Positions 7,871 through 14,937 of a stretch of 14,937 nt of DNA are shown piece after piece. Source of the DNA: Chloroflexi bacterium RBG_13_53_26 (GTDB taxonomy: Bacteria > Chloroflexota > Dehalococcoidia > UBA2247 > RBG-13-53-26). The stretch is taken from NCBI GenBank assembly GCA_001795035.1, contig MGMW01000070.1, positions 1 to 14,937 on the forward strand, given 5' to 3'. Below the pieces are notes generated by a model that was not told the DNA's origin, did not search any database, and was given only the letters and a program-made list of their open reading frames with translations. How positions within the stretch are numbered: position 1 is the first letter of the stretch; every line of letters begins with the position of its first letter. A program made the translations under genes and the position numbers.

Positions 7871-9061
7871 ATGGAAGACACACTGCCGAAACTCCTGCAT
7901 CGGAACCGCCAGCAGTGGGGCAGCAGGCGCATTGGCATGCGCAAAAAGGAGTATGGCATCTGGCGGGAGTATACCTGGAATGACAGCTATGAAAAGGTCA
8001 AGGCGATTTTCCTGGGGCTGACACGCCTGGGGCTCGGAGCAGGCAACAGCGTATCCATCCTGGCAGATAACAACCCCGAGTGGTTCTGGGCGCAGTTAGC
8101 AGTGCAAACATCCCGGAGCATTGTGATAGGACTTAATCCAGCCGGCTCCATGAAGGAGACGAAGGGTCTGATGATGCTGTCACGTGCCAGGTTTGCCATG
8201 GCCCAAGACCAGGAACAGGTCGACAAACTGCTGGCGATCAAGAAGGAAGTTCCCTCCCTCCAGAAGATAATCTACTGGGATGGGACAGGGCTGAAGCAAT
8301 ATGACAACCCTATTCTCATCAGCCTGAGAGAGTTGATCAGAATGGGCGAGGAACACGAGAAGAACCAGCCTGGAGACTTCGAGCGAAGACTGGCTAACAC
8401 CAAAGGCGACGACATAGCTGTGATGCTCTTCACTCTGGGAGCCAACGAATCGCTCAGGCTAGTCCCTGCAACTCACAAGTTCCTGCTTTCTGCTACTGAG
8501 TCAGCCTTGATCTCAAATCCCGTGCATGACAGTGATGAATATGTCTCTATCATCAGTCCGGCATGGTTCTTCGAACAGACACTGGGCTTGTGCACTTCTC
8601 TGCTGACAGGACAAAGACTGAACTTCCCTGAGAAAGCGGAGACAGCTCCCCAGGATATGAGAGAGATATCTCCGGACGTACTGGCCTACCCACCCAAGCT
8701 ATGGGAGAAGATCGCTGAGGCTATCCAGGAGAACATGGTTGACGGTACCTGGCTGAAAACGAGGCTGTACAAGTTCAGCCTGTCTCTGGGGTACAGGCAA
8801 GCCCGTCTTAGGCAGGGAAGCCACCGTATGGGGCTGATCAGTAGGTCTCTCTGCCGTATTACCGACCTCCTGGTTCTGCGGCCTCTGAGAGATAAGCACG
8901 GTTTCGTCAGTGCCAGGGTGGCCTACGTAGCAGGCGACACACTGTCTGAAGAAGCGGTCCAGTTCTTCTCTGCCATCGGGGTCAATCTGCATCAGATATT
9001 CGGCTCCACCAAGGGAGGCATTGTGTCACAGCCTCCTGCGGTCGATCTCAGGATAGAGTAG
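7871..9061 (+). CDS. Truncated acyl-CoA synthetase-like protein with a destroyed ATP site (AMP-binding family, probable pseudoenzyme or decaying gene)
   Basis: The 396-residue protein follows long-chain acyl-CoA synthetases of about 600-650 residues through the N-terminal domain: TLPKLLHRN, GIWREYTW, LADNNPEWFWAQ, DQEQVDK, VPSLQKIIYWD, RPLRDK. The key ATP loop, normally YTSGTTGLPKG then H, aligns without gaps to FTLGANESLRL then H (186-196), so all its Thr, Gly and Lys signatures except the first T and one G are lost. The late motif YGxTE is FGSTK (377-381), losing the Mg/ATP glutamate. The protein ends 16 residues later, without the TGD motif or the C-terminal lid. The livH start follows 16 nt after the stop, so the missing third is deleted, not frameshifted. 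AGGTG at 7860-7864 best serves ATG 7871; GTG 7862 and ATG 7868 are also possible. It cannot be an active ligase as read. A binding or regulatory role, or gradual decay, are the options. Confidence 0.84.
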   Translation: MEDTLPKLLHRNRQQWGSRRIGMRKKEYGIWREYTWNDSYEKVKAIFLGLTRLGLGAGNSVSILADNNPEWFWAQLAVQTSRSIVIGLNPAGSMKETKGLMMLSRARFAMAQDQEQVDKLLAIKKEVPSLQKIIYWDGTGLKQYDNPILISLRELIRMGEEHEKNQPGDFERRLANTKGDDIAVMLFTLGANESLRLVPATHKFLLSATESALISNPVHDSDEYVSIISPAWFFEQTLGLCTSLLTGQRLNFPEKAETAPQDMREISPDVLAYPPKLWEKIAEAIQENMVDGTWLKTRLYKFSLSLGYRQARLRQGSHRMGLISRSLCRITDLLVLRPLRDKHGFVSARVAYVAGDTLSEEAVQFFSAIGVNLHQIFGSTKGGIVSQPPAVDLRIE

Positions 9062-9077
9062 CGGACAGAAGCATACG

Positions 9078-10124
9078 ATGAACCAAGCCAACAGGAACAA
9101 GCTGCTGGGAGACCAGATGGGTATGGCACAACGTTTGCTGCCCAGGGGCAGGAAGACAATCCTCATCGCGCTCTCCGTTACTGCCGCGGGCATCATCGGC
9201 TGCGTGATACTCTTCTACATGCTGCCGGCGGGGGACAGAGACCAAGCACTCGGGGCAATCCTTGAAGGAATCCTGCTGGGCGGAGTCTACGCACTGGTCG
9301 CCCTGGGAGTGGTGGTCGTCTACAAGTCGAGCAAGGTCTTCAACCTGGCCCACGGAGCAATCCTGATGTTACTGGCATACTTCATGTGGTGGCTCTTGGC
9401 CCCGACAGGCCTGCCCCTTTGGATAGCCCTGATCATTGTTGCCATAGCCAGTCTTCTGATCGCCCTGGTCATCGACCGTTTCCTGATGAGACCTATGATC
9501 GGGCAAAGCGGGCTGACCACCTTCATACTCACCATGGTCCTCGGGTTCTCCGTCATCCAGGGCATCGCCGTCCTGCTGTTTAAGGGCAAACCCCAGGTTA
9601 TGCCCCCTATCTTCCCTTCCGGCATACTGACCGTTGGCAGTCTGTCCATCAAGTACCCCTGGCTATCTGCTTTCATAGTAGCCGCAATAATGTTCCTCAT
9701 CTTTGTCTCCTACTTCCGGTTCACCAGGGGCGGACTGGCAATGAGAGCGGTGTCGGAAGACCCCATCGTCTGCCAGAGTCTGGGGATCGCCGTGAAGAGG
9801 ATATCTGCCATATCCTGGGTGGTGGGCTGTCTCTCAGCCGCCGCAGGTGGCATTCTGCTCGGTTCCATGTTTCCCGTGGACCAAAGCATGGGTAACTTTG
9901 CCATCATCCGTGCTTTGCCCGTGGTGCTCCTGGGTGGCATTGAATCGATACCCGGTGCTTTCATCGGAGCGTTGATGATCGGCGTCGCAGAGAGGTTGGC
10001 CGGCACGTACATCGATCCGCATGTCACTGGATTCAGTCAACTCCTGCCCTTCATCCTCATAGTCGTCATCCTCATCATAAGACCACACGGGCTGTTTGGC
10101 CTGCGAGAGATAAGGAGGATCTGA
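9078..10124 (+). CDS. livH: Branched-chain amino acid-type ABC transporter permease LivH
   Basis: This 348-residue inner-membrane permease belongs to the LivH family of hydrophobic-amino-acid uptake (HAAT) transporters. GGVYALVALGVVVVYKSSK at 68-86, followed by FNLAHGA, is the standard LivH opening. The stretch around 218-246 (GGLAMRAVSEDP ... SLGIAVKRIS) is the cytoplasmic coupling loop that contacts the ATPases. Eight or so membrane segments follow this pattern: roughly 62-84, 91-108, 113-133, 146-168, 193-213, 245-263, 276-305 and 321-337. About 55 residues precede the usual start, including an extra hydrophobic segment at 27-49; most relatives are near 290 residues. Liv-type systems also import amides, aromatic acids and other small organic molecules, so in this operon the cargo may be the carboxylase substrate. 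The partner permease starts 2 nt after the stop. Confidence 0.93.
   Translation: MNQANRNKLLGDQMGMAQRLLPRGRKTILIALSVTAAGIIGCVILFYMLPAGDRDQALGAILEGILLGGVYALVALGVVVVYKSSKVFNLAHGAILMLLAYFMWWLLAPTGLPLWIALIIVAIASLLIALVIDRFLMRPMIGQSGLTTFILTMVLGFSVIQGIAVLLFKGKPQVMPPIFPSGILTVGSLSIKYPWLSAFIVAAIMFLIFVSYFRFTRGGLAMRAVSEDPIVCQSLGIAVKRISAISWVVGCLSAAAGGILLGSMFPVDQSMGNFAIIRALPVVLLGGIESIPGAFIGALMIGVAERLAGTYIDPHVTGFSQLLPFILIVVILIIRPHGLFGLREIRRI
10112..10118 (+). promoter_or_regulatory. Strong ribosome binding site deciding the livM GTG start
   Basis: AAGGAGG lies inside the last codons of livH, 8 nt before GTG 10127. Its full complementarity to the 16S rRNA end supports the rare start codon and translational coupling of the two permeases. 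Confidence 0.7.
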
Positions 10125-10126
10125 AC

Positions 10127-11242
10127 GTGCTACCAGGTGGCGTCTTCAATACAAGATACGATTCAGACCTGGCCATACTGCGAACAAAGACGCAATGGGT
10201 ACTGCTGGCAATGGGGCTCATCCTCCTCTTCACTGCACCGCTGTTTGCAGACGACTACTGGCTGGGTCTGCTCATCGATCTGGGCATAGCCATTGTGGCA
10301 GTACTGGGTCTGCACATACTGTCAGGTCTATGCGGTTTGATATCCATGGCTCAAGCTGCATTTGTTGGCGTCGGCGCTTACACGGTGGCCATCCTCACGG
10401 CCCAGGTTGGATTGAATAGCTGGCTGTGCCTGCCAATCTGTGCTCTCTCGGCAGGCCTGGTCGGGCTGGTTTTCGGACTGCCTTGCTTCAGGCTCAAAGG
10501 GTTCTATCTGGTCATATCTACGCTGGCAGCGCATTTTGTTATCATCTGGTGCTTCGAGCACTTCGAAAGCGTTACCGGGGGCTTCGGCGGCCTGCACCTG
10601 GATCCACTCAGCCTCGGCCCTATTGACCTGAGGTCTCGCAGTGCCTTCTACTGCTTGACCATGGCGGTGGTGGTTCTGGCCACCTTCCTGGCCAAGAATA
10701 TTCAAAGAACGCCTACAGGCAGAGCTTTCGTGGCCATCAGGGACAATGAACTGGCTGCCGAGGTCAGTGGTATCCCTGTCTTTCGCTACAAGATGCTGGC
10801 CTTCTTCATCGGGTGCCTCTTTGCCGGAGTAGCTGGATGGCTATGGGCATACTATCAGCGGACTGTTGCACCATCCCACTTCCAACTCATTGATTCCATC
10901 TGGTATATGGGCATGCTGATCGTCGGTGGCTGGGGGACCACTACCGGCGTTTTCTTCGGCGCTATCTCTCTGAGCTTCCTCGACGTGTTGCTGAAGGACC
11001 GCATCAATCCTTTGCTGGTACGGAGCCTGCCTCCTGACTGGGCCGGCCAGATCAGCATCTCCACAGGCTTGATACTGTTTGGCAGCATTATCATCGCCTT
11101 CATGATCTTTGAACCAAGGGGGCTGTACTACCGCTGGGAGAAACTCAAGGCATACTACAGGCTGCATCCCTACTCCCATGTCCCCGTACCTGTCAAAGAA
11201 GATGAAGAGAAGGAGGGAGAAATGGATGATTCCCTTGGCTGA
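10127..11242 (+). CDS. livM: Branched-chain amino acid-type ABC transporter permease LivM
   Basis: This 371-residue permease is the second membrane subunit of the Liv-type transporter. Family marks are GLCGLISMAQAAFVGVGAY at 67-85, LKGFYLVISTLA at 123-134, TGGFGGL at 150-156, and the coupling loop TGRAFVAIRDNELAAEVSG at 197-215. The last 20 or so residues are strongly charged (KEDEEKEGE) and probably cytoplasmic. The start is GTG 10127, supported by AAGGAGG at 10112-10118 with 8 nt spacing, which overlaps the end of livH. The ATPase genes livF and livG and a classical livK are absent from the window, so the transporter must draw them from elsewhere. The stop is followed by 149 nt before the next gene, which may mark the end of a transcription unit. 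Confidence 0.93.
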   Translation: MLPGGVFNTRYDSDLAILRTKTQWVLLAMGLILLFTAPLFADDYWLGLLIDLGIAIVAVLGLHILSGLCGLISMAQAAFVGVGAYTVAILTAQVGLNSWLCLPICALSAGLVGLVFGLPCFRLKGFYLVISTLAAHFVIIWCFEHFESVTGGFGGLHLDPLSLGPIDLRSRSAFYCLTMAVVVLATFLAKNIQRTPTGRAFVAIRDNELAAEVSGIPVFRYKMLAFFIGCLFAGVAGWLWAYYQRTVAPSHFQLIDSIWYMGMLIVGGWGTTTGVFFGAISLSFLDVLLKDRINPLLVRSLPPDWAGQISISTGLILFGSIIIAFMIFEPRGLYYRWEKLKAYYRLHPYSHVPVPVKEDEEKEGEMDDSLG

Positions 11243-11273
11243 GGTACGATCCATCCGGTCGCCGATGAGGGGC

Positions 11274-11301
11274 TTGACTTTCTGGTGGCGGTTGATATAG
11301 A
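11274..11301 (+). promoter_or_regulatory. Possible sigma-70-type promoter for the lipoprotein gene
   Basis: TTGACT (11274-11279) and TATAGA (11296-11301) are separated by 16 nt, matching the -35 box at 5 of 6 positions and the -10 box at 4 of 6. They lie in the 149-nt gap after livM, about 90 nt before the lipoprotein start. This is the only sizeable gap in the + strand block, so a separate start for this gene is plausible. The match is by eye and could be chance. Confidence 0.35.
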
Positions 11302-11391
11302 AGTAAAGGGGGTGATATCCATATTGGAATACACAATACATCACAAAATGACAGTTGCGATAATGCACAGAAGAAAGGAAAGGAGGATAGA

Positions 11392-13074
11392 ATGAAAAGG
11401 ATTACCAGAGTAGGTCTGCTCATTGCCTTATGCCTCATGGTGGTGTCTGGTACTCTGCTTGTCAGCTGCAGCAATGGAGAAGCAGCACTTAAAATGCCAA
11501 CTGTAGAACTATCCGGGTATGCCAAGGGCTCTTCGGTAGATTTCAATGACGCTACCCTCAACCAGATATCTGAGGGTGGAGGCGAGGCGGGATACAAGTA
11601 CGGCCTGGCGGCCACCCTGTACCCGACGTACCGCTACTCTACAGCGGCACGCGATGCCCTGGCTAAGGCACTATTCGGGGCAACGTACTACATTGGCGAT
11701 GGCGTATCGCCCACCGCATACAGTCAACTGACCGCCGGGGACAAGCTGTATGTTGACGGGGCCATTTTCGCCACGGCTCTGACTGCCGCAGAGCAGGAAG
11801 CAGTCATCACCGTAATTGCCGGATTCTTCGACCGTGTGGACACCGATATGGCGGCGGCAAAGCTGCCAACAGCGACCTCGGCCTATACCATACTCAAGAA
11901 TGGTGCAGGTCAAACAGCAGCCGACGCCTGGGTTGCTGACGTAGGCGCAGGGAAGAACTACGCCGACCGCTTCTTCGTGCATCTGGTGAAGCAGTACGTG
12001 AGTATCTACCCGGCCGCATTCCAACCATTCTGGCTGGCCCTGGGATATCCCAGCGTCCCAACCGCCCCCAGTGACGCAGAGATCGAGATAGTAGCCGGGA
12101 TAGCCGGCAAGACCTCCTTCATCAACGGCACAGCGGGCACCATGTACCCCACACAGAGGGAAGCTCAAGCACAAGCACTCTACGGGAAGGCCTACAAGGA
12201 CCTGTCAACACTTGAGGCACCCTATGCTGATGCCGCCGTCTATGCGAACCTGCCATCGGTCTTCGGCACTGGGGCAGCAGCCGATGCCGCTCGGGCGGCC
12301 ACCAGAGACGGTGTAGCTGCAGGCATGAAGCTGGCCGGCTACATCACCGCCGACAACTACACCGCGGCGAACGAGATGGAGAAGGCCATTGTTGACCAGG
12401 CCCTCTTTGCCACAGCGCTGCCGGGCTCAGCGCTGGAGAGAGACTACATCGACTTCGCGGCAGTGCCGGGCGCCGTCCTGGGCTGGGGAGCCGAAATGGC
12501 GGCCGCCCTGCCCCTGCAGGGGAACATCGCCTACCTCACCCTGAAAAGCCAGGTAACCGCCACGGCAGCCAACCAATGGGCGGAAGACGTGGAGGATGGA
12601 ACGCATCCGCGCCAGGCCTTCTACAGATGGCTGTCCAAGGAAACAGTATCCCAGTCAGCCGCCATGGGAACCCTGATCCAGCTTGGTCTCGGTGAGTTCA
12701 CCCTGAAGATCACCAACCCCAACAAGTACGAGATAAGCGTGGACAGCCTCAATGTCGTCTGCCAGGTGGCATCCAGTGCCCTAGGGAGCGAGATGCTGGT
12801 TGACGCAGCAAGACAGATCATACCGGAGGCAATCTGGGTACCCGCCGAAGGCGAGGCCAGCATAAGGATTGTAGCACCGGTAAAGACCTACGACGTCATC
12901 ACCTGGGCAGTCTTGGTCGGCGAATCAACAGCCGATGCCCAGACACTGGCGGCAGATGTCTGGAACCAGTTCCAGGCCGGTACGGCAACCTGGACTCTGA
13001 CCGTTGAGACAACGATATCACACGATGACGAGACCCAGCCTAATACCTATACCCTCCAATGGCCTGCTAGCTAG
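11392..13074 (+). CDS. Secreted lipoprotein with duplicated helical modules and a LEA14/WHy-like C-terminal domain (function unknown)
   Basis: The 560-residue protein begins with a lipoprotein signal: basic MKRITR, a hydrophobic core and lipobox LVSC with the lipidated Cys at 26. It should be anchored on the outside of the cytoplasmic membrane. The body is rich in Ala, Thr and Tyr and contains repeats: AATLYPT (73-79) against AGTMYPT (248-254), FATAL at 126-130 and again at 339-343, and a gapless match of 166-204 with 382-420 (shared LK, TAA, W, DV, G, F, L, K, VS). From about 434 the protein becomes beta-rich, and FTLKITNPNKYEISV resembles the opening of LEA type 2 (WHy) domains with their NPN motif. 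AAGGAGG at 11380-11386 supports the ATG. It follows livM where a substrate-binding protein is often found, but no periplasmic-binding fold is recognisable. I do not recognise the family, and binding of substrate or surface material is speculation. Confidence 0.85.
   Translation: MKRITRVGLLIALCLMVVSGTLLVSCSNGEAALKMPTVELSGYAKGSSVDFNDATLNQISEGGGEAGYKYGLAATLYPTYRYSTAARDALAKALFGATYYIGDGVSPTAYSQLTAGDKLYVDGAIFATALTAAEQEAVITVIAGFFDRVDTDMAAAKLPTATSAYTILKNGAGQTAADAWVADVGAGKNYADRFFVHLVKQYVSIYPAAFQPFWLALGYPSVPTAPSDAEIEIVAGIAGKTSFINGTAGTMYPTQREAQAQALYGKAYKDLSTLEAPYADAAVYANLPSVFGTGAAADAARAATRDGVAAGMKLAGYITADNYTAANEMEKAIVDQALFATALPGSALERDYIDFAAVPGAVLGWGAEMAAALPLQGNIAYLTLKSQVTATAANQWAEDVEDGTHPRQAFYRWLSKETVSQSAAMGTLIQLGLGEFTLKITNPNKYEISVDSLNVVCQVASSALGSEMLVDAARQIIPEAIWVPAEGEASIRIVAPVKTYDVITWAVLVGESTADAQTLAADVWNQFQAGTATWTLTVETTISHDDETQPNTYTLQWPAS
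11887..12003 (+). repeat. Lipoprotein internal repeat, copy 1 (residues 166-204)
   Basis: This segment aligns without gaps to residues 382-420 of the same protein. Matching positions include LK, TAA, W180/W396, DV, G, F194/F410, L198/L414, K200/K416 and VS. The protein similarity is clear while the DNA has diverged, so the duplication is old. Confidence 0.6.
12535..12651 (+). repeat. Lipoprotein internal repeat, copy 2 (residues 382-420)
   Basis: This is the second copy of the 39-residue helical module described for residues 166-204. It sits directly before the beta-rich C-terminal domain. The preceding parts of the two larger units also correspond: the YPT motif, ALFG/ALYG and FATAL. Confidence 0.6.
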
Positions 13075-13104
13075 AGCCAACCATTGTAGAGCAGACAGAT
13101 TGCG

Positions 13105-13120
13105 CTACCGCCTGAGGTAG
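13105..13120. repeat. Small inverted repeat ahead of the terminator
   Basis: CTACC (13105-13109) and GGTAG (13116-13120) can pair as a 5-bp stem with a 6-nt loop, 4 nt before the large palindrome. The rest of the 137-nt gap between the convergent genes shows nothing else I can name. A stem this short may be chance. Confidence 0.25.
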
Positions 13121-13124
13121 ATGT

Positions 13125-13159
13125 ACTGAAGGGGGACTTAAGTCCCCCTTCAGTGTTTT
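13125..13159 (+). terminator. Perfect 30-nt palindrome followed by a T run: rho-independent terminator
   Basis: Bases 13125-13154 are a perfect palindrome (ACTGAAGGGGGACTT and its exact complement). RNA would form a GC-rich stem of about 12 bp closed by a small loop around the central TTAA. It is followed by TTTT at 13156-13159. It lies 51 nt after the lipoprotein stop, as expected for a terminator of the + strand block. On the minus strand no T run follows, so it would end dnaE transcripts less well, although the hairpin itself is symmetric. Confidence 0.75.
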
Positions 13160-13211
13160 CTCCTGTCCACAGCACTCAGGGCCATAGGGAACTGCCGAAG
13201 CCGGGTAGTAC

Positions 13212-14937
13212 TTAGTTTTCGAGCCTCAGCCCCTCTTCACCCACCAGCTCGACCAGTTGTTCGTGGAGCTCACGACAGTAGCCCGTGGACATATTGGGCA
13301 TATCCAGATTCACCCGACTGCCACCATCTGCGATAGCCATGATGACCCTGTCCCCACCAGGATAACGTTTGACAATATCCAGAATCTGGTGAAACCGCAG
13401 CAGATCTTCTTTCTCATTGTCTGTTTGGGCTATGGTAATCCTCAGACGGCCTTCTCTACTGGGTATAGGCACATCATCTGCTGGTTCCGTTGCCCTGGGC
13501 TCATACCGGCGAACCTGGTCACAGGCTATCTGCACGCCCTCTTGTCTTGCCCTCACCTTTCCCTGAACCAGAAGTATGTTACCCTCGACCCAGAGATCCT
13601 CCGTCCTCTGGTAGATGTCAGCCCAGCAGGTGACCTCGATACTCCCCACCAGGTCCTCCAGAGTCGCATTCATAAATGGGCGTCTGCTCTTGGTGAATCC
13701 CTGCCTCACCGAAGTAACCAGGCCCGCTACTGTCACCGTTTGTCCCACCATCTCAATATCGATCTGTCCACAAAGCGCTGTGACACTCGATGCCAGCTGT
13801 CGGGCAGCTTGCTGGAAAGGATGCTCTGAGAGATATACCCCCAGTAGCTCCCTTTCCCAGGCCAGTCTCTCTTTGAGAGGAATATCAACCTCATGCAACT
13901 CTATTTCCGGGAGAGGCGTGGCAACACTCTGACCCCAGAGATCGAACATGGTTGCCTGTCCTTTTTCGCGCAAAACCTGCTCGTGCTGAGATAACCAGAG
14001 AATACGCTCAAGCCGCTGAAGCAACGCTCCTCGACTGCCCAGGTGGTCCATTACCCCCGCCTTTATCAGACTCTCCATCACCCTCTTGTTCATGCCACGC
14101 AGGTCAGTCCTCCGACAAAAGTCGTCGATGGATTTGAATAGGCCGCCCGCCTTCCGGGCTGCCAGGATTGGCGTGATAGCATCGACCCCCACGTTCTTTA
14201 TGTCAGCCAAACCGAAACGTATAGCCTGCTTCTCCACGCTTTCGATGCTGAAGGTTTCTTCGCTCTCGTTGACGTCGGGAGGCAGGACTCTTATGCCCAT
14301 CCGCTGACAGTCCGCTACTGCCGCAGCTACCTTATCATGCTGGCCACTGTGCGCAACAAGAAGCGCAGTCATGTACTCCACAGGGTAGTTTGCCTTGAGA
14401 TAGGCGGTCTGGTAGGCGATCATAGCATAGCTCACGCTGTGAGCTTTGTTAAACGCATAACCGGCAAAGGGTTCGATGAGTTCAAAGACCTGCTTGGCTA
14501 CTTCATGCGAAAAGCCTTTCTTCTCCGCGCCCTCAAGGAAACGGAGTCGTTCCCTTCTCATTATCTCGGGAATCTTCTTGCCCATTGCCTTGCGGACTAT
14601 ATCAGCTTGCCCCAGGCTGTAGCCAGCAAGGGCCTGCACAATGAAGAGAACCTGATCCTGGTAGACGATGACGCCGTGAGTCTCCTCCAGTATTCCGGCC
14701 AGGGCGGGATGAGGGTAGGAGATGGGCTCCAACCCATGTTTGGCTCGAATGAATGTAGGGATATGATTCATAGGACCGGGACGATAGAGTGCTACCATAG
14801 CAGCAATATCACTGAAGTTGGCTGGCTTCAATTCCTTCAGATAGCGCCGCATTCCAGCACCTTCCAACTGGAAGACGCCGCCGGTTTCGCCGGAGGAGAG
14901 GAGCTCAAACGTCCTGGAGTCATCCAAGGGAAGATGC
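13212..14937 (-). CDS. dnaE: DNA polymerase III alpha subunit, C-terminal half (partial, cut by right edge)
   Basis: The frame enters from the right edge and ends at TAA (13212-13214, minus strand), giving about 574 residues, half of a normal DnaE of about 1,150. It starts at the LDDSRTFELL segment and shows GVFQLEGAGM, ALYRPGPM, GVIVYQDQV and GYAFNKAHSVSYA, all strongly conserved in the fingers region of bacterial replicative polymerases. RFGLADIKNVG belongs to the helix-hairpin-helix region. An OB-fold follows (VTVAGLVTSVRQG through the DQVRRYEP segment), then a short C-terminal domain. The catalytic aspartates of the palm lie upstream, outside the window. A Met-like start near 14927 is really an internal TTG, since the conserved sequence continues to the edge. 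It is convergent with the lipoprotein gene and shares no operon with the catabolic block. Confidence 0.97.
   Translation of the reverse strand, partial: HLPLDDSRTFELLSSGETGGVFQLEGAGMRRYLKELKPANFSDIAAMVALYRPGPMNHIPTFIRAKHGLEPISYPHPALAGILEETHGVIVYQDQVLFIVQALAGYSLGQADIVRKAMGKKIPEIMRRERLRFLEGAEKKGFSHEVAKQVFELIEPFAGYAFNKAHSVSYAMIAYQTAYLKANYPVEYMTALLVAHSGQHDKVAAAVADCQRMGIRVLPPDVNESEETFSIESVEKQAIRFGLADIKNVGVDAITPILAARKAGGLFKSIDDFCRRTDLRGMNKRVMESLIKAGVMDHLGSRGALLQRLERILWLSQHEQVLREKGQATMFDLWGQSVATPLPEIELHEVDIPLKERLAWERELLGVYLSEHPFQQAARQLASSVTALCGQIDIEMVGQTVTVAGLVTSVRQGFTKSRRPFMNATLEDLVGSIEVTCWADIYQRTEDLWVEGNILLVQGKVRARQEGVQIACDQVRRYEPRATEPADDVPIPSREGRLRITIAQTDNEKEDLLRFHQILDIVKRYPGGDRVIMAIADGGSRVNLDMPNMSTGYCRELHEQLVELVGEEGLRLEN

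Noticed and set aside
9040..9080. Frameshift explaining the short acyl-CoA synthetase
   Set aside because: Only 16 nt separate its stop from livH, and none of the missing synthetase motifs (TGD, C-terminal lid) appear in other frames there. The missing part is absent, not shifted.
7850..9080. Mobile element causing the synthetase truncation
   Set aside because: I found no transposase frame, terminal inverted repeats or target duplication around the gene.
11392..13074. Calling the lipoprotein a LivK-type substrate-binding protein
   Set aside because: Its position suggests it, but the sequence shows duplicated Ala-rich helical modules and a LEA-like beta domain, with no periplasmic-binding fold signature.

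Overview
The window looks like chromosomal DNA from an uncultured, probably anaerobic bacterium. The style of the operon recalls Dehalococcoidia (Chloroflexota), with Desulfobacterota as the main alternative: an acetone-carboxylase-type enzyme, an iron-sulfur-type flavoprotein, a CaiB-type CoA-transferase, a fatty-acyl-CoA-ligase relative next to Liv permeases, and a lipoprotein with a bacterial lipobox. The lineage is inferred from gene content, not from a marker gene search.

Layout. Every gene from the left edge to 13074 is on the + strand. Genes up to 11242 are packed as in an operon, with gaps from overlap to about 100 nt. The left edge (1-103) holds the last 33 codons of what looks like a class III (CaiB/BaiF) CoA-transferase. 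Then come the three subunits of an ATP-dependent ketone carboxylase in the order alpha (123-2303), gamma (2315-2884), beta (2886-5048). Three redox genes follow: a beta-hydroxyacid dehydrogenase (5091-5939), a flavoprotein with a four-cysteine cluster motif (6038-6763) and a nitronate-monooxygenase/FabK-type FMN enzyme (6774-7853). Next is an acyl-CoA-synthetase-like gene (7871-9061) whose ATP site is destroyed and whose C-terminal third is missing. It is followed by the two membrane permeases of a Liv-type ABC transporter, livH (9078-10124) and livM (10127-11242). After a 149-nt gap with a possible promoter comes a 560-residue lipoprotein (11392-13074) with duplicated alpha-helical modules and a C-terminal domain resembling LEA14/WHy. 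A perfect palindromic terminator (13125-13159) closes the block. The convergent gene on the - strand is dnaE, truncated by the right edge, which marks the start of housekeeping DNA.

How the genes may work together (inference). Liv-type permeases import a small organic compound. The carboxylase adds CO2/bicarbonate to a ketone or similar carbonyl compound at the cost of ATP. The CoA-transferase activates the resulting keto acid. The dehydrogenase and the two flavoproteins carry out redox steps on it. The substrate cannot be read from the sequence. The most unusual parts are the dead-looking, shortened acyl-CoA synthetase and the repeat-containing lipoprotein, which sits where the transporter's substrate-binding protein would often be found. 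The transporter's ATPases (LivF/LivG) and a recognisable LivK are not in this window. No tRNA, rRNA, CRISPR array or insertion sequence was seen.
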